From Bacteroidota bacterium (lineage in GTDB: Bacteria > Bacteroidota > Bacteroidia > Bacteroidales > Lentimicrobiaceae), in the NCBI GenBank assembly GCA_009773515.1, contig WSXX01000041.1:1-55455 (forward strand): a DNA stretch of 55,455 nt, read 5' to 3'. Made by a program: the position numbers and the translations under genes. The notes under the pieces are model-generated. The model saw nothing but the letters and a program-made list of their open reading frames with translations, was not told the origin of the DNA and made no database searches. Shown in pieces: positions 32,936 through 41,864 of the stretch (position 1 is the stretch's first letter; each line of letters begins with the position of its first letter).

Positions 32936-35923
32936 TTGAGATCATTCTTTTTTACCGGCCTTCACATTATCTTCAGGAGATCGCTTTCCCTGATGCTCCT
33001 TGTATATATGTTTCAATTTCAAGGAAATGCGCAGCCTTTCGAAACTACTGAAAATCTTTTTGTTACAGAATACGGGCTTGAGGATGGTCTACGCCAGAGC
33101 ATGGTCAGCCATGTACATCAGGATAGCAGCGGCCTTATCTGGATGGTGACCGGCGATGGACTGCACTGCTTCGATGGCCGTGAATTCAGGGTCTTCAGAA
33201 TCCCTTATCAGGGGATTTATAACAGTTCCGACAATATGATGCGCAAGCTGGTTGAAACAGCGCCCGGCAACTTTGTAATTTCATCTTCTTCATCTCTTTT
33301 CCGGTTTAATGCAGCCACTGGTCAGTTTAAATTTATCATCAGGGAAAAAGCTACCTGGTTCGCACTATTTGATGTACTGATCAACAAAAAACCTCTGGTA
33401 TGGACATTTAATAAAGGTTTTTGCCTGGTTGACGGCGATAGCCTGAATCCTTTAAATCTGCTTTCAGGAGAACTCAAAAACATACCGAAGGATTTTATAC
33501 CGATCAATGCAGTAAATATAAACAAGGATGTTTTCCTTGTTCTGTCCGAAAACGGGATTCTGCAGATCAGAAAAAACCGAAGCCACGACACAACAACTTT
33601 CAACACCAGATGGATAGAAGCACCCGGATGCAAAGCCCTGACATCAGACAAAAACGGCAAAGTTTTCATTGTTAAAGGCACAAAGTTATACCGGTTTCAC
33701 GAAAATGAATCTTGGGAAGAATTAACCGATCTGGGTATAGATATCAATAATGAACTCAGCATTGACGGACAGGATAATTTCTGGTTTTCAGAAACGGGCA
33801 GCAGAAGGCTTTTCAGGCTGAACAAAAATAATGTCACAGCTATTGAATTTCTGGGAATCTCAGGTAAGTTTACTGACACCATCAGGCCAAACATAATTCA
33901 TGTTTTTGAGGATATATTCAGCAATTACTGGTTTGGCACCGATGGGAATGGATTGCTTAAATACAATCCGCATAAAGTGATGTTTGAGAAATCACAGATT
34001 GGATTTACACGCTGCTTAACCGAATCTGAAGAGGACATTTTCGCCGGAACCTACAATAAGGGTTTATGGAGATTAACAAAAGATCTGAAAAAGGCAGTGC
34101 GATTAAACCCCGGGCTTTTCGGCAACGATACCTATATTCTCCATCTGGCAACAGATACGCGCAAAAGGATTTGGGTAGCTACTAACAAAGGTCTGTTTGT
34201 GATTGCGCCTGAAGGGAGCCTGATATTCAGCTACCTCCATGAATGGCACACTGCCGTGTTTATCAACAATCAGGATAATCATCTTCAACTTCAGGGCGAC
34301 TCCGAACTCCTAACCTTCTATGCTGGCACGAATCCGTCATTGAAACAAAAGGACGATTATATTTCAGTAAATTTCCGGATAATCCATTTTGGAGCGAGAT
34401 GGATAGCTACTCCGATAGGTTTGTTTTATAATAAGGTCAGGGATGAAAAGGATTTAGTGGATTTAACAAATCACGGAAACCTTTTATCGCATAGCGAAAC
34501 CTATCAGCTATTGGCTTTTGGCAATGAAATGTGGGCAGCCACGGGCAACGGCATTGAAATCTTTTCAACTAAGGGTGAAATCCTGAAGCCATACCCGGCC
34601 TTAGCGGTTCTTAAGGATGAAGCAATTTACACCTTGTTGCCCGATGAACAGGGAAGAATCTGGTTTTCAGGCATAAGGGGGATTGGCTGCATCACTGCAA
34701 AAAGAGACAGGGTCATAAGGTTTTTATCGAAAAACAACCTTCAATCACTGGAGTTCAGCTATAGCGCAGCTTGTAAAGGGCCCGACGGTCGTTTGTATTT
34801 CGGTGGGATTAATGGGGTTAACGCAATTGACCCGGTGCTGTTTATTTCAGAAAAAGAAATACCGCCGGTCAGGCTTTTTTCTCTGTTCGTTGCTGATACA
34901 GCCTGGTCGGGAGGAATTGCCGCTGGAAAGCCACAAATCAGGCTAAGCAGGAATGCATCACATATCCGCGGAAGCGTTTACACGGCCGATTATCCCGATG
35001 CCGGTGATCAGGGGTTTTCATTTTTTCTTGAGGGTTACCAGAAAGAGTGGAGCAGTTCAACATCCGATGCCGGTTTTTCATACCGAAACCTTCCTCCAGG
35101 TGAATACCGGCTTTTTGTCAGATATACTGATCCCGCTCAAAATCAGGGTGAACCGGTATTGTTGCTCACCCTGACTGTGAAACCTGCCTTCTGGCAAATC
35201 TGGTGGTTTTTGCTGCTGCTTGGTGTTTCAATTGTTGTGATTACAGTGCTTGTTGTGAGAAAGGTACAGGGCATCAGGTACGCGAACCGGATTAAAGCCC
35301 TCGAGCAGGAACATGCCATTGAGAAAGAGCGTCTTCGTATTTCAAAAGACATGCACGATGAAGTGGGCGCCAGCCTTACCCGGATTTCTATACTGAGCGA
35401 GATTGCGAGGAGTCAGCAACAGGAGCCTGAAAAATCACAAAATGCGATTCAGCAAATCTCTGAAATTGCCGGCAATGTGGTGGACGAATTGAGTGAGATC
35501 ATCTGGGCCATGAACCCGAAAAACGATAGTCTTGACAATTTCGCAGCTTATATCCGCAGATATGCCAGTACGTATCTCGAGCCCACTCCGGCTGTGGTTA
35601 AGTTTCATTTTCCTGAGGATGTTCCGGCTTTGCACATGCCGGCAGAATTGCGCCGCAACATGTTTCTTATCATCAAAGAAGCTTTACATAATATTGTGAA
35701 ACATGCTAAAGCCGGGCATGTGGTGATTACCCTGCAGATCAATAAAAAACACCTGAACATGATCCTGAAAGACGACGGGGATGGTTTTTCGGAGGAGATG
35801 CTTACCGGAACAGGCAATGGACTGATAAATATGCGTCGCAGAATGGAAGAATGCGGAGGTACGTTCAGGATTGTTTCCGGAAAGGGAAAAGGCACGGAAA
35901 TCGATTTCTCAGTAAATCTCTGA
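32936..35923 (+). CDS. Propeller sensor histidine kinase (Reg_prop / Y_Y_Y / HisKA_3)
   Basis: 995 aa using a TTG start at 32936; a TATATTTA -7-like box at 32907-32914 supports it, and the next ATG (32993) would cut into the signal peptide. A signal peptide is followed by periplasmic two-component-regulator propeller repeats (about 40-680, for example DSSGLIWMVTGDGLHCFDG and NYWFGTDGNGLLKYN), a Y_Y_Y domain (about 690-750), one membrane helix (about 752-775), HisKA_3 with phospho-acceptor His807 (ISKDMHDEVGASLTRIS), and HATPase_c (about 895-995). Unlike classical hybrid systems it lacks a receiver or AraC output; the separate regulator at 36003 is its likely partner. Confidence 0.92.
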   Translation: MRSFFFTGLHIIFRRSLSLMLLVYMFQFQGNAQPFETTENLFVTEYGLEDGLRQSMVSHVHQDSSGLIWMVTGDGLHCFDGREFRVFRIPYQGIYNSSDNMMRKLVETAPGNFVISSSSSLFRFNAATGQFKFIIREKATWFALFDVLINKKPLVWTFNKGFCLVDGDSLNPLNLLSGELKNIPKDFIPINAVNINKDVFLVLSENGILQIRKNRSHDTTTFNTRWIEAPGCKALTSDKNGKVFIVKGTKLYRFHENESWEELTDLGIDINNELSIDGQDNFWFSETGSRRLFRLNKNNVTAIEFLGISGKFTDTIRPNIIHVFEDIFSNYWFGTDGNGLLKYNPHKVMFEKSQIGFTRCLTESEEDIFAGTYNKGLWRLTKDLKKAVRLNPGLFGNDTYILHLATDTRKRIWVATNKGLFVIAPEGSLIFSYLHEWHTAVFINNQDNHLQLQGDSELLTFYAGTNPSLKQKDDYISVNFRIIHFGARWIATPIGLFYNKVRDEKDLVDLTNHGNLLSHSETYQLLAFGNEMWAATGNGIEIFSTKGEILKPYPALAVLKDEAIYTLLPDEQGRIWFSGIRGIGCITAKRDRVIRFLSKNNLQSLEFSYSAACKGPDGRLYFGGINGVNAIDPVLFISEKEIPPVRLFSLFVADTAWSGGIAAGKPQIRLSRNASHIRGSVYTADYPDAGDQGFSFFLEGYQKEWSSSTSDAGFSYRNLPPGEYRLFVRYTDPAQNQGEPVLLLTLTVKPAFWQIWWFLLLLGVSIVVITVLVVRKVQGIRYANRIKALEQEHAIEKERLRISKDMHDEVGASLTRISILSEIARSQQQEPEKSQNAIQQISEIAGNVVDELSEIIWAMNPKNDSLDNFAAYIRRYASTYLEPTPAVVKFHFPEDVPALHMPAELRRNMFLIIKEALHNIVKHAKAGHVVITLQINKKHLNMILKDDGDGFSEEMLTGTGNGLINMRRRMEECGGTFRIVSGKGKGTEIDFSVNL

Positions 35924-35933
35924 GAATAATTAA

Positions 35934-35980
35934 ATCACATGAAAGGGTGATGTATTCTGTAATTTGAAGATGTACTTTTG
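35934..35980 (+). promoter_or_regulatory. ATCAC-N8-GTGAT operator and -7 box of the 36003 regulator
   Basis: ATCACATGAAAGGGTGAT at 35934-35951 is an inverted repeat. The -7 box TACTTTTG (35973-35980) begins 21 nt later. The same operator occurs before the 37047 and 39199 genes, suggesting autoregulation of the response regulator. Confidence 0.7.
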
Positions 35981-36002
35981 TGAACATTAAACGAGAAAGA
36001 CC

Positions 36003-36632
36003 ATGCCGGAAACCATCAGTATCATCATCGTAGAAGACGACGAAGCTGTTCGCGAAGGGCTTCGTATGCTTATCAATGGTTCTGAAGGTTATCATTGCCA
36101 GGCAGCTTGCCCTTCAGCCGAAGATGCCCTCAGGACTATACCTGAATTCCGGCCCGATGTGGTGCTGATGGACATCAACCTGCCGGGTATGAATGGCATT
36201 GAGTGTGTCATTTGTATAAAAAATGCATGGCCCGAAATTCAGGTGATGATGCTTACCGTTTTCGACAATACCGACGAAATCTTTAAATCGCTTACAGCTG
36301 GCGCAACCGGCTATATGCTCAAAAAAACTCCTCCCGCCAAACTGCTTGAAGCCATCAGCGAACTGGTAAATGGCGGCTCGCCCATGAGCGGGGAAATTGC
36401 CCGAAAAGTGGTGCAAACCTTTGCACGGCCGGTCAAACATCCTTTACCCGAATCGAACCTCACCGCCAGGGAGGAAGAAATACTTTCCTATCTTTCGAAA
36501 GGTTTCCTGTACAAGGAAATCGCAGCAGAACTTTTTATCAGCATAGAAACTGTGCGCACGCACATCCGCAAGATTTATCAGAAACTTCAGGTCCGCACCC
36601 GGACTGAGGCACTGCTGAGGTGTATGAAGTGA
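36003..36632 (+). CDS. LuxR/NarL-family response regulator
   Basis: 209 aa. The receiver domain (about 5-122) has the acidic residues EDDE near the N-terminus, Asp57 (VVLMDINLPG) and Lys in GYMLKKTP. The LuxR HTH (about 143-205) reads LTAREEEILSYLSKGFLYKE and ISIETVRTHIRKIY. It lies 79 bp after the propeller kinase. It is the best candidate to recognise the ATCAC-N8-GTGAT site in its own promoter and in those of the two secreted-protein genes downstream. Confidence 0.93.
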   Translation: MPETISIIIVEDDEAVREGLRMLINGSEGYHCQAACPSAEDALRTIPEFRPDVVLMDINLPGMNGIECVICIKNAWPEIQVMMLTVFDNTDEIFKSLTAGATGYMLKKTPPAKLLEAISELVNGGSPMSGEIARKVVQTFARPVKHPLPESNLTAREEEILSYLSKGFLYKEIAAELFISIETVRTHIRKIYQKLQVRTRTEALLRCMK

Positions 36633-36649
36633 GGGTAAAGGCTAATGTC

Positions 36650-36775
36650 TAATGTCTAATTTCTAATTTCTCTCGTTATCGCTACGCGCTCCCGAGACAA
36701 GTAATTTCTAATTTCTAATTTCTCTCGTTATCGCTACGCGCTCCCGAGACAAGTAATTTCTAATTTCTAAAGCTC
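36650..36775. repeat. 52-bp tandem repeat with TAATTTCTAATTTCT spacers
   Basis: CTCGTTATCGCTACGCGCTC, followed by CCGAGACAAG, occurs at 36672 and 36724 (52-bp period), separated by repeated TAATTTCTAATTTCT. CTCG...CGAG can pair within each unit. Further right are TTTAAACACTTTCCCGCACG and GAAAGGACAAAACGAT words related to repeats near 22970 and 25270. No gene between 36633 and 37046. Confidence 0.75.
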
Positions 36776-36964
36776 AAAAGATTTCTTATTCGTCATCCTG
36801 AGTTGAAACTCAAAAAATATTGAGCATAATGCGGATATGGCAGTTAAATCAAGCGTTTAAACACTTTCCCGCACGTGCATGAAAGGACAAAACGATCATA
36901 TTATTCCGGGTTTTGCTTTCTCCTCCGATTTCTTAATAATCCATGTATTTATCCAGATATAAAA

Positions 36965-37012
36965 ATCACATCAAAGGGTGATTGACAAGCTTGTTTCTAT
37001 ATACGAACTTTG
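36965..37012 (+). promoter_or_regulatory. ATCAC-N8-GTGAT operator and promoter of the 37047 gene
   Basis: ATCACATCAAAGGGTGAT at 36965-36982 runs directly into TTGACA, so the operator overlaps a -33 TTG (36982-36984). A -7-like box GAACTTTG (37005-37012) begins 22 nt after the operator. The ATG is 34 nt further on. Confidence 0.7.
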
Positions 37013-37046
37013 GTAATATGTCTATAAACCATAAAAAACTGAATCT

Positions 37047-39101
37047 ATGAAACAAATTTACTTTTTGGTTTTGCTGGGGGCATTGTCCTTTATGGTCAAG
37101 GCTCAGACCGCCCAGGACTGGTTTCTGACCAATTCTTTCCTGTCCGACATGAAGTTCTATAACACACAGATCGGTTACGCAGTTGGTGACCTTGGCTCAT
37201 TCCGGAAAACAACCGACGGTGGAGCTAACTGGACATTCTCGCAGACAGGCGCTGAAACAAACCTGAGATCGGTTCAGGTTGTTAGCCCTGATACCGTTTA
37301 TGCAGTCGGCGAAAAGGGCGTCATTGTCAGGACCTTTGATGGCGGAGACAACTGGCAGGTCACAATTCTGCCCGATAGACTTAATCTCTACTCTGTCTTT
37401 TTCACCAATAATGGGTTCGGCTTTGCAGTCGGAGAGTCGGGTAAGGTTTATCGGACTTTGGATTACGGTGTTACCTGGAACCTGGTCTCCTCAAGCATGA
37501 ACAAAACCCTGTTTACTGTTCATTTCCTCAACCAGAGCGTTGGCTTTACCGGCGGCACGAATACGGGCCTCCTGCGGACCGACGATGGAGGAAAAACATG
37601 GACTTCGGCGTTCCCGACCGGATCCGTCTTCTCCATCTTTTTTACCGATGCAAACACAGGATATGTTGCTGGTGCGGGCCTTTTGAAGACCACCGATGGT
37701 GGAAACACCTGGACTCAACTGTCTTTTCCCCTGCCTGGATGTGGCTATTTAAACTTTGTCGATGCTTCTACCGGGTATGCTATCGGGGGTACTGTAATAC
37801 TTAAAACCACCGATGCCGGCAATTCATGGACCCAGCATAACACCGGAGTTACTGTCGGCCTGTGGAGTGTCGCGTTCTCATCTGCCGACAAAGGATTTGC
37901 GCTGGGTAAAAATGGGCTCATTATCACCACCACAGATGGCGGAAATACCTGGACCAAAACGACGGAAGGTACAGATTATGGGCTGAACGCTTCCTTTGCC
38001 CTGACCGAAAACATCGTCGTTGCAGTAGGGGGCAAGACTTCTCTCGAAGGTATTATTATGAAAACCAACGATGGCGGCATCACCTGGTCGAAGCAGTTTA
38101 CTGACAATTCGCTTTCTTCTGTATTTTTTACAGACCTGAATAACGGCTATGCTGTCGGCCATTATGGATGTATTATGAAAACCACCGACGGTGGAAATAC
38201 GTGGACTAAACAGAATGTGGAAAACCAGGGTGCTTCCCCTGCACTCTATTCCGTTTATTTTACGAACGCAACCACCGGTTTTGCCGTTGGAACGAGCGGG
38301 AATATAGTAAAGACAACTGATGCCGGTGCTACCTGGACTTTTTTAACGGATAATTCCGGCTTCAACTTCCAGAGCATCTGGTTTACAGATCAAAACACTG
38401 GTTTTATTGCCAGCAGTGGAAGCGCCATCCTTAAAACGACCAACGGCGGGAGCATTTGGCAAAGCACAAGTACTGGCATCCAGATGTTTTCCGTTCATTT
38501 TCCGACCCCATCAACAGGTTTTAGTGTCGGGGCTTTCGGAACGGTGATGAAAACTGTTGATGCAGGGACAACCTGGACAAAAATCCCTGGCGTTCTTACA
38601 GGGTATGGCATGCGCTCAGTCTGGTTTATCGATGAACAAACGGGGTATATCGCCACAGGCGATGTAAACGACTATATCATCGGTGGAAGGATCTTAAAAA
38701 CAACCGATGGCGGATCAACCTGGACCAATTGCACCGCGAAAACCCCTGAACCAATGGGCCATATTACTTTCAACAAGAATACCGGTTATGCAGTAAGTTC
38801 AAACGGTGTGATATTCAAGAACAAGAACGGCGGTGGTTCCATCGGGATCAACGAACTGGCAGAAAAAAAGACGGTTACAGTATTTCCAAACCCTTCAGAC
38901 GGGCTGGTAACAATTCACACTTCAAATACCATTAACGGATCAATACTCCACATTACCGACATGAAAGGACGGACTATACTGAGCAAAGTGATGCAGCAGC
39001 CTGATGAAACCATTGATCTGGGAAGCTATCCGAAAGGTGTTTACCTGTTCAGGATATGTGACGGAAAAAAGGTTCATTGCAGTAAGTTGGTAAAGGAGTA
39101 A
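37047..39101 (+). CDS. Secreted YCF48-type beta-propeller protein with T9SS sorting domain
   Basis: 684 aa. A signal peptide (about 1-19, ending MVKAQ) is followed by about 12 repeats of 40-50 residues with the signature K-TTDGG-x-W and GYAVG/GFAVG turns, typical of YCF48/photosynthesis-system-II-assembly or BNR-like propellers. A type A T9SS C-terminal sorting domain (about 612-684: VTVFPNPSDGLVTIH, IDLGSYPKGVYLFRI) closes the protein. It should be exported through the type IX system and attached to or released from the surface. No catalytic residues are visible. Its promoter has the same operator as the upstream response regulator. Confidence 0.9.
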   Translation: MKQIYFLVLLGALSFMVKAQTAQDWFLTNSFLSDMKFYNTQIGYAVGDLGSFRKTTDGGANWTFSQTGAETNLRSVQVVSPDTVYAVGEKGVIVRTFDGGDNWQVTILPDRLNLYSVFFTNNGFGFAVGESGKVYRTLDYGVTWNLVSSSMNKTLFTVHFLNQSVGFTGGTNTGLLRTDDGGKTWTSAFPTGSVFSIFFTDANTGYVAGAGLLKTTDGGNTWTQLSFPLPGCGYLNFVDASTGYAIGGTVILKTTDAGNSWTQHNTGVTVGLWSVAFSSADKGFALGKNGLIITTTDGGNTWTKTTEGTDYGLNASFALTENIVVAVGGKTSLEGIIMKTNDGGITWSKQFTDNSLSSVFFTDLNNGYAVGHYGCIMKTTDGGNTWTKQNVENQGASPALYSVYFTNATTGFAVGTSGNIVKTTDAGATWTFLTDNSGFNFQSIWFTDQNTGFIASSGSAILKTTNGGSIWQSTSTGIQMFSVHFPTPSTGFSVGAFGTVMKTVDAGTTWTKIPGVLTGYGMRSVWFIDEQTGYIATGDVNDYIIGGRILKTTDGGSTWTNCTAKTPEPMGHITFNKNTGYAVSSNGVIFKNKNGGGSIGINELAEKKTVTVFPNPSDGLVTIHTSNTINGSILHITDMKGRTILSKVMQQPDETIDLGSYPKGVYLFRICDGKKVHCSKLVKE

Positions 39102-39118
39102 AAAACTAAGGTTAAAAT

Positions 39119-39166
39119 ATCACATCAAAAGGTGATTGACAGAGGTCTCCTGCAAACCGACATTTG
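39119..39166 (+). promoter_or_regulatory. ATCAC-N8-GTGAT operator and promoter of the 39199 gene
   Basis: ATCACATCAAAAGGTGAT at 39119-39136 runs into TTGACA as in the previous promoter. A -7-like box GACATTTG (39159-39166) begins 22 nt after the operator, and the ATG follows at 39199. Confidence 0.7.
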
Positions 39167-39198
39167 CATGATGAGAACTTACCTCTAAATCATTCCAC

Positions 39199-40251
39199 AT
39201 GAAAAAACTTTTACTCATTGTTTTCGCCGTATCGGTAATGATGGCCGATCAGACCTTTGCCCAGATCACAATCACTACTGACGACCTGCCCACCATAGGT
39301 TTACAGGTAATCCGGGCGGTTGACAATACCACCCAGATAAATCCCGGCAACCCGGGTTTAAATCAGGTATGGGATTTTACCAACCTTGTTCCATCAGTCT
39401 ATGATACCACCCTTTATCTCCCTCCTCAGGGGCAAATCAATTACCAGAACTACCCGGATGCCGATGTGGCTGTAAAACACCTGAACGGAAATCCCCCGCC
39501 CTATTGGGATTATGAATATATCAGATATGATGATCAGGGCATCAGATATGTGGGAGATGAGGACATCATCACCATCTTCGGAGAATACACCATGACCATC
39601 CACATCACTTGCAACCCTAACCCGCTCAGCCTGCAATTGCCTTTCACTTACGGCAACCAGTTGGTCCAAGAGTCAACCTATGAATGGCACATGGCTATGC
39701 GGAATGCCGGCGAATTGATGGACTCCATCAAACAAATAAGCCAGATGAACATTACAACAACAGGTGACGCAAGTGGCATGATGATGACACCTTATGGCTC
39801 TTTTCCGGTTCTAAGAGTAAAAACGGATATCATCTCACAGGATTCCGTTTACAACTGGACACCCAATGGATGGGTATTTAACAGTTTTGATGTTAGCAAC
39901 TATTCAAATTACAGGTGGTACGCCAACGATTACTATGAAGTAGGATTTTATCAGTTCGAAGAAGGCAAAGGCAACACCATGACTTTTTTCAAATCCGAAA
40001 CAGTAGTCGGCACCTCCGCAATTACATTTACAAACAATTATTCTGTTTTTCCGAATCCTGCAACAGATGTATTGACCATTCAGGGTAAAAGAATCCCGGA
40101 CATGGCCGAAATATATAATTCAGGCGGGAAAATGGTAATGGCAGCTTCAAACTCCTCAACTTTAAGTGTTTCAGGCTTACCTGCAGGATTGTATTTCCTT
40201 AAGGTTTATTCAGAAAAAAACATTACACCGCTGAAGTTTGTAAAAGAATAA
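39199..40251 (+). CDS. Secreted protein with T9SS sorting domain, unknown function
   Basis: 350 aa. A signal peptide (MKKLLLIVFAVSVMMADQTF) is followed by a roughly 250-residue beta-rich domain of unknown type (GLQVIRAVDNTTQINPGNPG, QVWDFTNL) and a T9SS type A sorting domain (about 275-350: NYSVFPNPATDVLTI, LSVSGLPAGLYFLKVYSEKN). It follows the YCF48-like gene by 97 bp but has its own copy of the ATCAC-N8-GTGAT promoter. It is probably coexpressed with 37047 as an envelope or extracellular protein. Confidence 0.85.
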   Translation: MKKLLLIVFAVSVMMADQTFAQITITTDDLPTIGLQVIRAVDNTTQINPGNPGLNQVWDFTNLVPSVYDTTLYLPPQGQINYQNYPDADVAVKHLNGNPPPYWDYEYIRYDDQGIRYVGDEDIITIFGEYTMTIHITCNPNPLSLQLPFTYGNQLVQESTYEWHMAMRNAGELMDSIKQISQMNITTTGDASGMMMTPYGSFPVLRVKTDIISQDSVYNWTPNGWVFNSFDVSNYSNYRWYANDYYEVGFYQFEEGKGNTMTFFKSETVVGTSAITFTNNYSVFPNPATDVLTIQGKRIPDMAEIYNSGGKMVMAASNSSTLSVSGLPAGLYFLKVYSEKNITPLKFVKE

Positions 40252-40403
40252 ACTTTTTCAGGAAAATTCACTGCGCGTTTGGTGTTTCATTATATGTGCT
40301 TTCAGGACAGTAGTTTGCTGATGACAAATCCATTTTATTGATAAAAAACATTCGGGGTTGAGCTGTTTTAACTAATTTTAGGCATTAAAACCAACTCAGC
40401 ATC

Positions 40404-41696
40404 ATGAAACACGAACCTCTTCATGTAAACCTGAATCTGAACGTAAGAGGTCTTAAACCCTCTGCAACACTGCGAATCAATGAATTAAGCAATCAGCTGA
40501 TTAAAGAGGGCAAAACGGTTTTCAAGTTCGGGTTGGGGCAATCGCCCTTTCCTGTGCCTGAATCGGTGGTTGAAGCCTTGCGGCAAAATGCCCACCAAAA
40601 AGATTACCTTCCGGTGAAAGGTTTATATGAACTTCGCAAAGCGGTGGCCGGGTTTAACCTTCGTCATCAGGGAATAGTTACCGATCCCGATGATATTTTG
40701 ATCGGCCCGGGCTCAAAAGAACTGATTTTTTTGCTGCAACTGGTTTATTATGGCGATTTGCTGATACCTACACCAAGCTGGGTTTCCTATTCTCCGCAGG
40801 CACGCATCATTGGCAGGCATGTACATTGGATTCCGGCATCGCCCGACAACAACTGGCGGATGAGCCCCGAATTGCTTGATATGGTTTGCCGTGATGATCC
40901 CGACCGGCCAAGAATTGTGATCCTGAATTATCCTTCAAATCCAACAGGAAATACCTATCCGATTGAGCGGCTGAAACTGCTGGCACAGGTAGCGAAAAAA
41001 TATAAGGTAATTCTGATCTCCGATGAGATTTACGGAATGATTAATCACAACGGACAGCATGTTTCCATAGCCCGATACTATCCCGAAGGAACCATCGTCA
41101 GCAGCGGATTAAGCAAATGGTGCGGTGCCGGCGGCTGGCGGCTGGGCACATTTTCATTTCCGCCAAGTCTGCGATGGCTGCTTGATGCAATGGCTTCAGC
41201 GGCAAGCGAAACCTTTACTTCCACCAGTGCTCCGATTCAACATGCAGCAGTAACTGCTTTTGAAGGAAACCCCGAAATTGATGAATACCTCAAACAAAGC
41301 CGCCGCATACTGAAAGCACTGGCAAAATACATGACAGAAGCTTTTGAGGCTGCCAATATTAAAGTTCCGCAAGCAGATGGTGGCTTCTATCTTTTCCCTG
41401 ATTTCAGCTTTTATCGCGAAAAAATGAACCAAAGGGGAATTTTTACGAGCAGTGAAATGTGCAATGCCATCCTGAATGACACAGGTGTTGCTATGCTTCC
41501 CGGCAGCGAGTTCGGGCTGGCGTCAGGCGAACTGGTCAGCAGAATGGCTTATGTGGACTTTAACGGCGCTGAAGCACTTAAGGCGGCAACGGGTGAATGG
41601 GCCGACAAAAAGCTGAATTCTCATTTCCCGGAACTATTCTGCCCGAAAATTACAGATGGCACAAAAACATTGGTGAACTGGCTGAAAAACCTGTAA
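40404..41696 (+). CDS. PLP-dependent aminotransferase, class I/II
   Basis: 430 aa. Fold-type I features: FGLGQSPFPVPESVVEAL, LNYPSNPTGNTYP, ISDEIYGMINHNG with the PLP-ring Asp, and SSGLSKWCGAGGWRLG with Schiff-base Lys238. No signal peptide, so cytoplasmic. It belongs to the aspartate-aminotransferase superfamily; the substrate cannot be set from sequence alone. It has no operon partner on the plus strand; a bidirectional hairpin follows it. Confidence 0.9.
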   Translation: MKHEPLHVNLNLNVRGLKPSATLRINELSNQLIKEGKTVFKFGLGQSPFPVPESVVEALRQNAHQKDYLPVKGLYELRKAVAGFNLRHQGIVTDPDDILIGPGSKELIFLLQLVYYGDLLIPTPSWVSYSPQARIIGRHVHWIPASPDNNWRMSPELLDMVCRDDPDRPRIVILNYPSNPTGNTYPIERLKLLAQVAKKYKVILISDEIYGMINHNGQHVSIARYYPEGTIVSSGLSKWCGAGGWRLGTFSFPPSLRWLLDAMASAASETFTSTSAPIQHAAVTAFEGNPEIDEYLKQSRRILKALAKYMTEAFEAANIKVPQADGGFYLFPDFSFYREKMNQRGIFTSSEMCNAILNDTGVAMLPGSEFGLASGELVSRMAYVDFNGAEALKAATGEWADKKLNSHFPELFCPKITDGTKTLVNWLKNL

Positions 41697-41755
41697 ACTT
41701 GGATTGCTATGGAATATCAATTTCCTCAAATAAGCACTTTTTTATCCCCCTCTTC

Positions 41756-41795
41756 TCCCCCTTTTGGAAAAGGGGGACGATTACTTTCGTTTTTT
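41756..41795 (+). terminator. Strong hairpin between convergent genes
   Basis: TCCCCCTTTT (41756-41765) pairs with AAAAGGGGGA (41768-41777), and eight T residues follow about 10 nt later. It lies between the aminotransferase and the convergent MutS-like gene. The left arm (TATCCCCCTCTTCTCCCCCT) recurs near 22718, so part of it is a dispersed repeat. Confidence 0.6.
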
Positions 41796-41864
41796 TTAGA
41801 AATTAGTTTGAAGAAATCCAGTTTGATCGGGTACTAAAGTGGGGAAGTTATTTCGACAGTTTCA

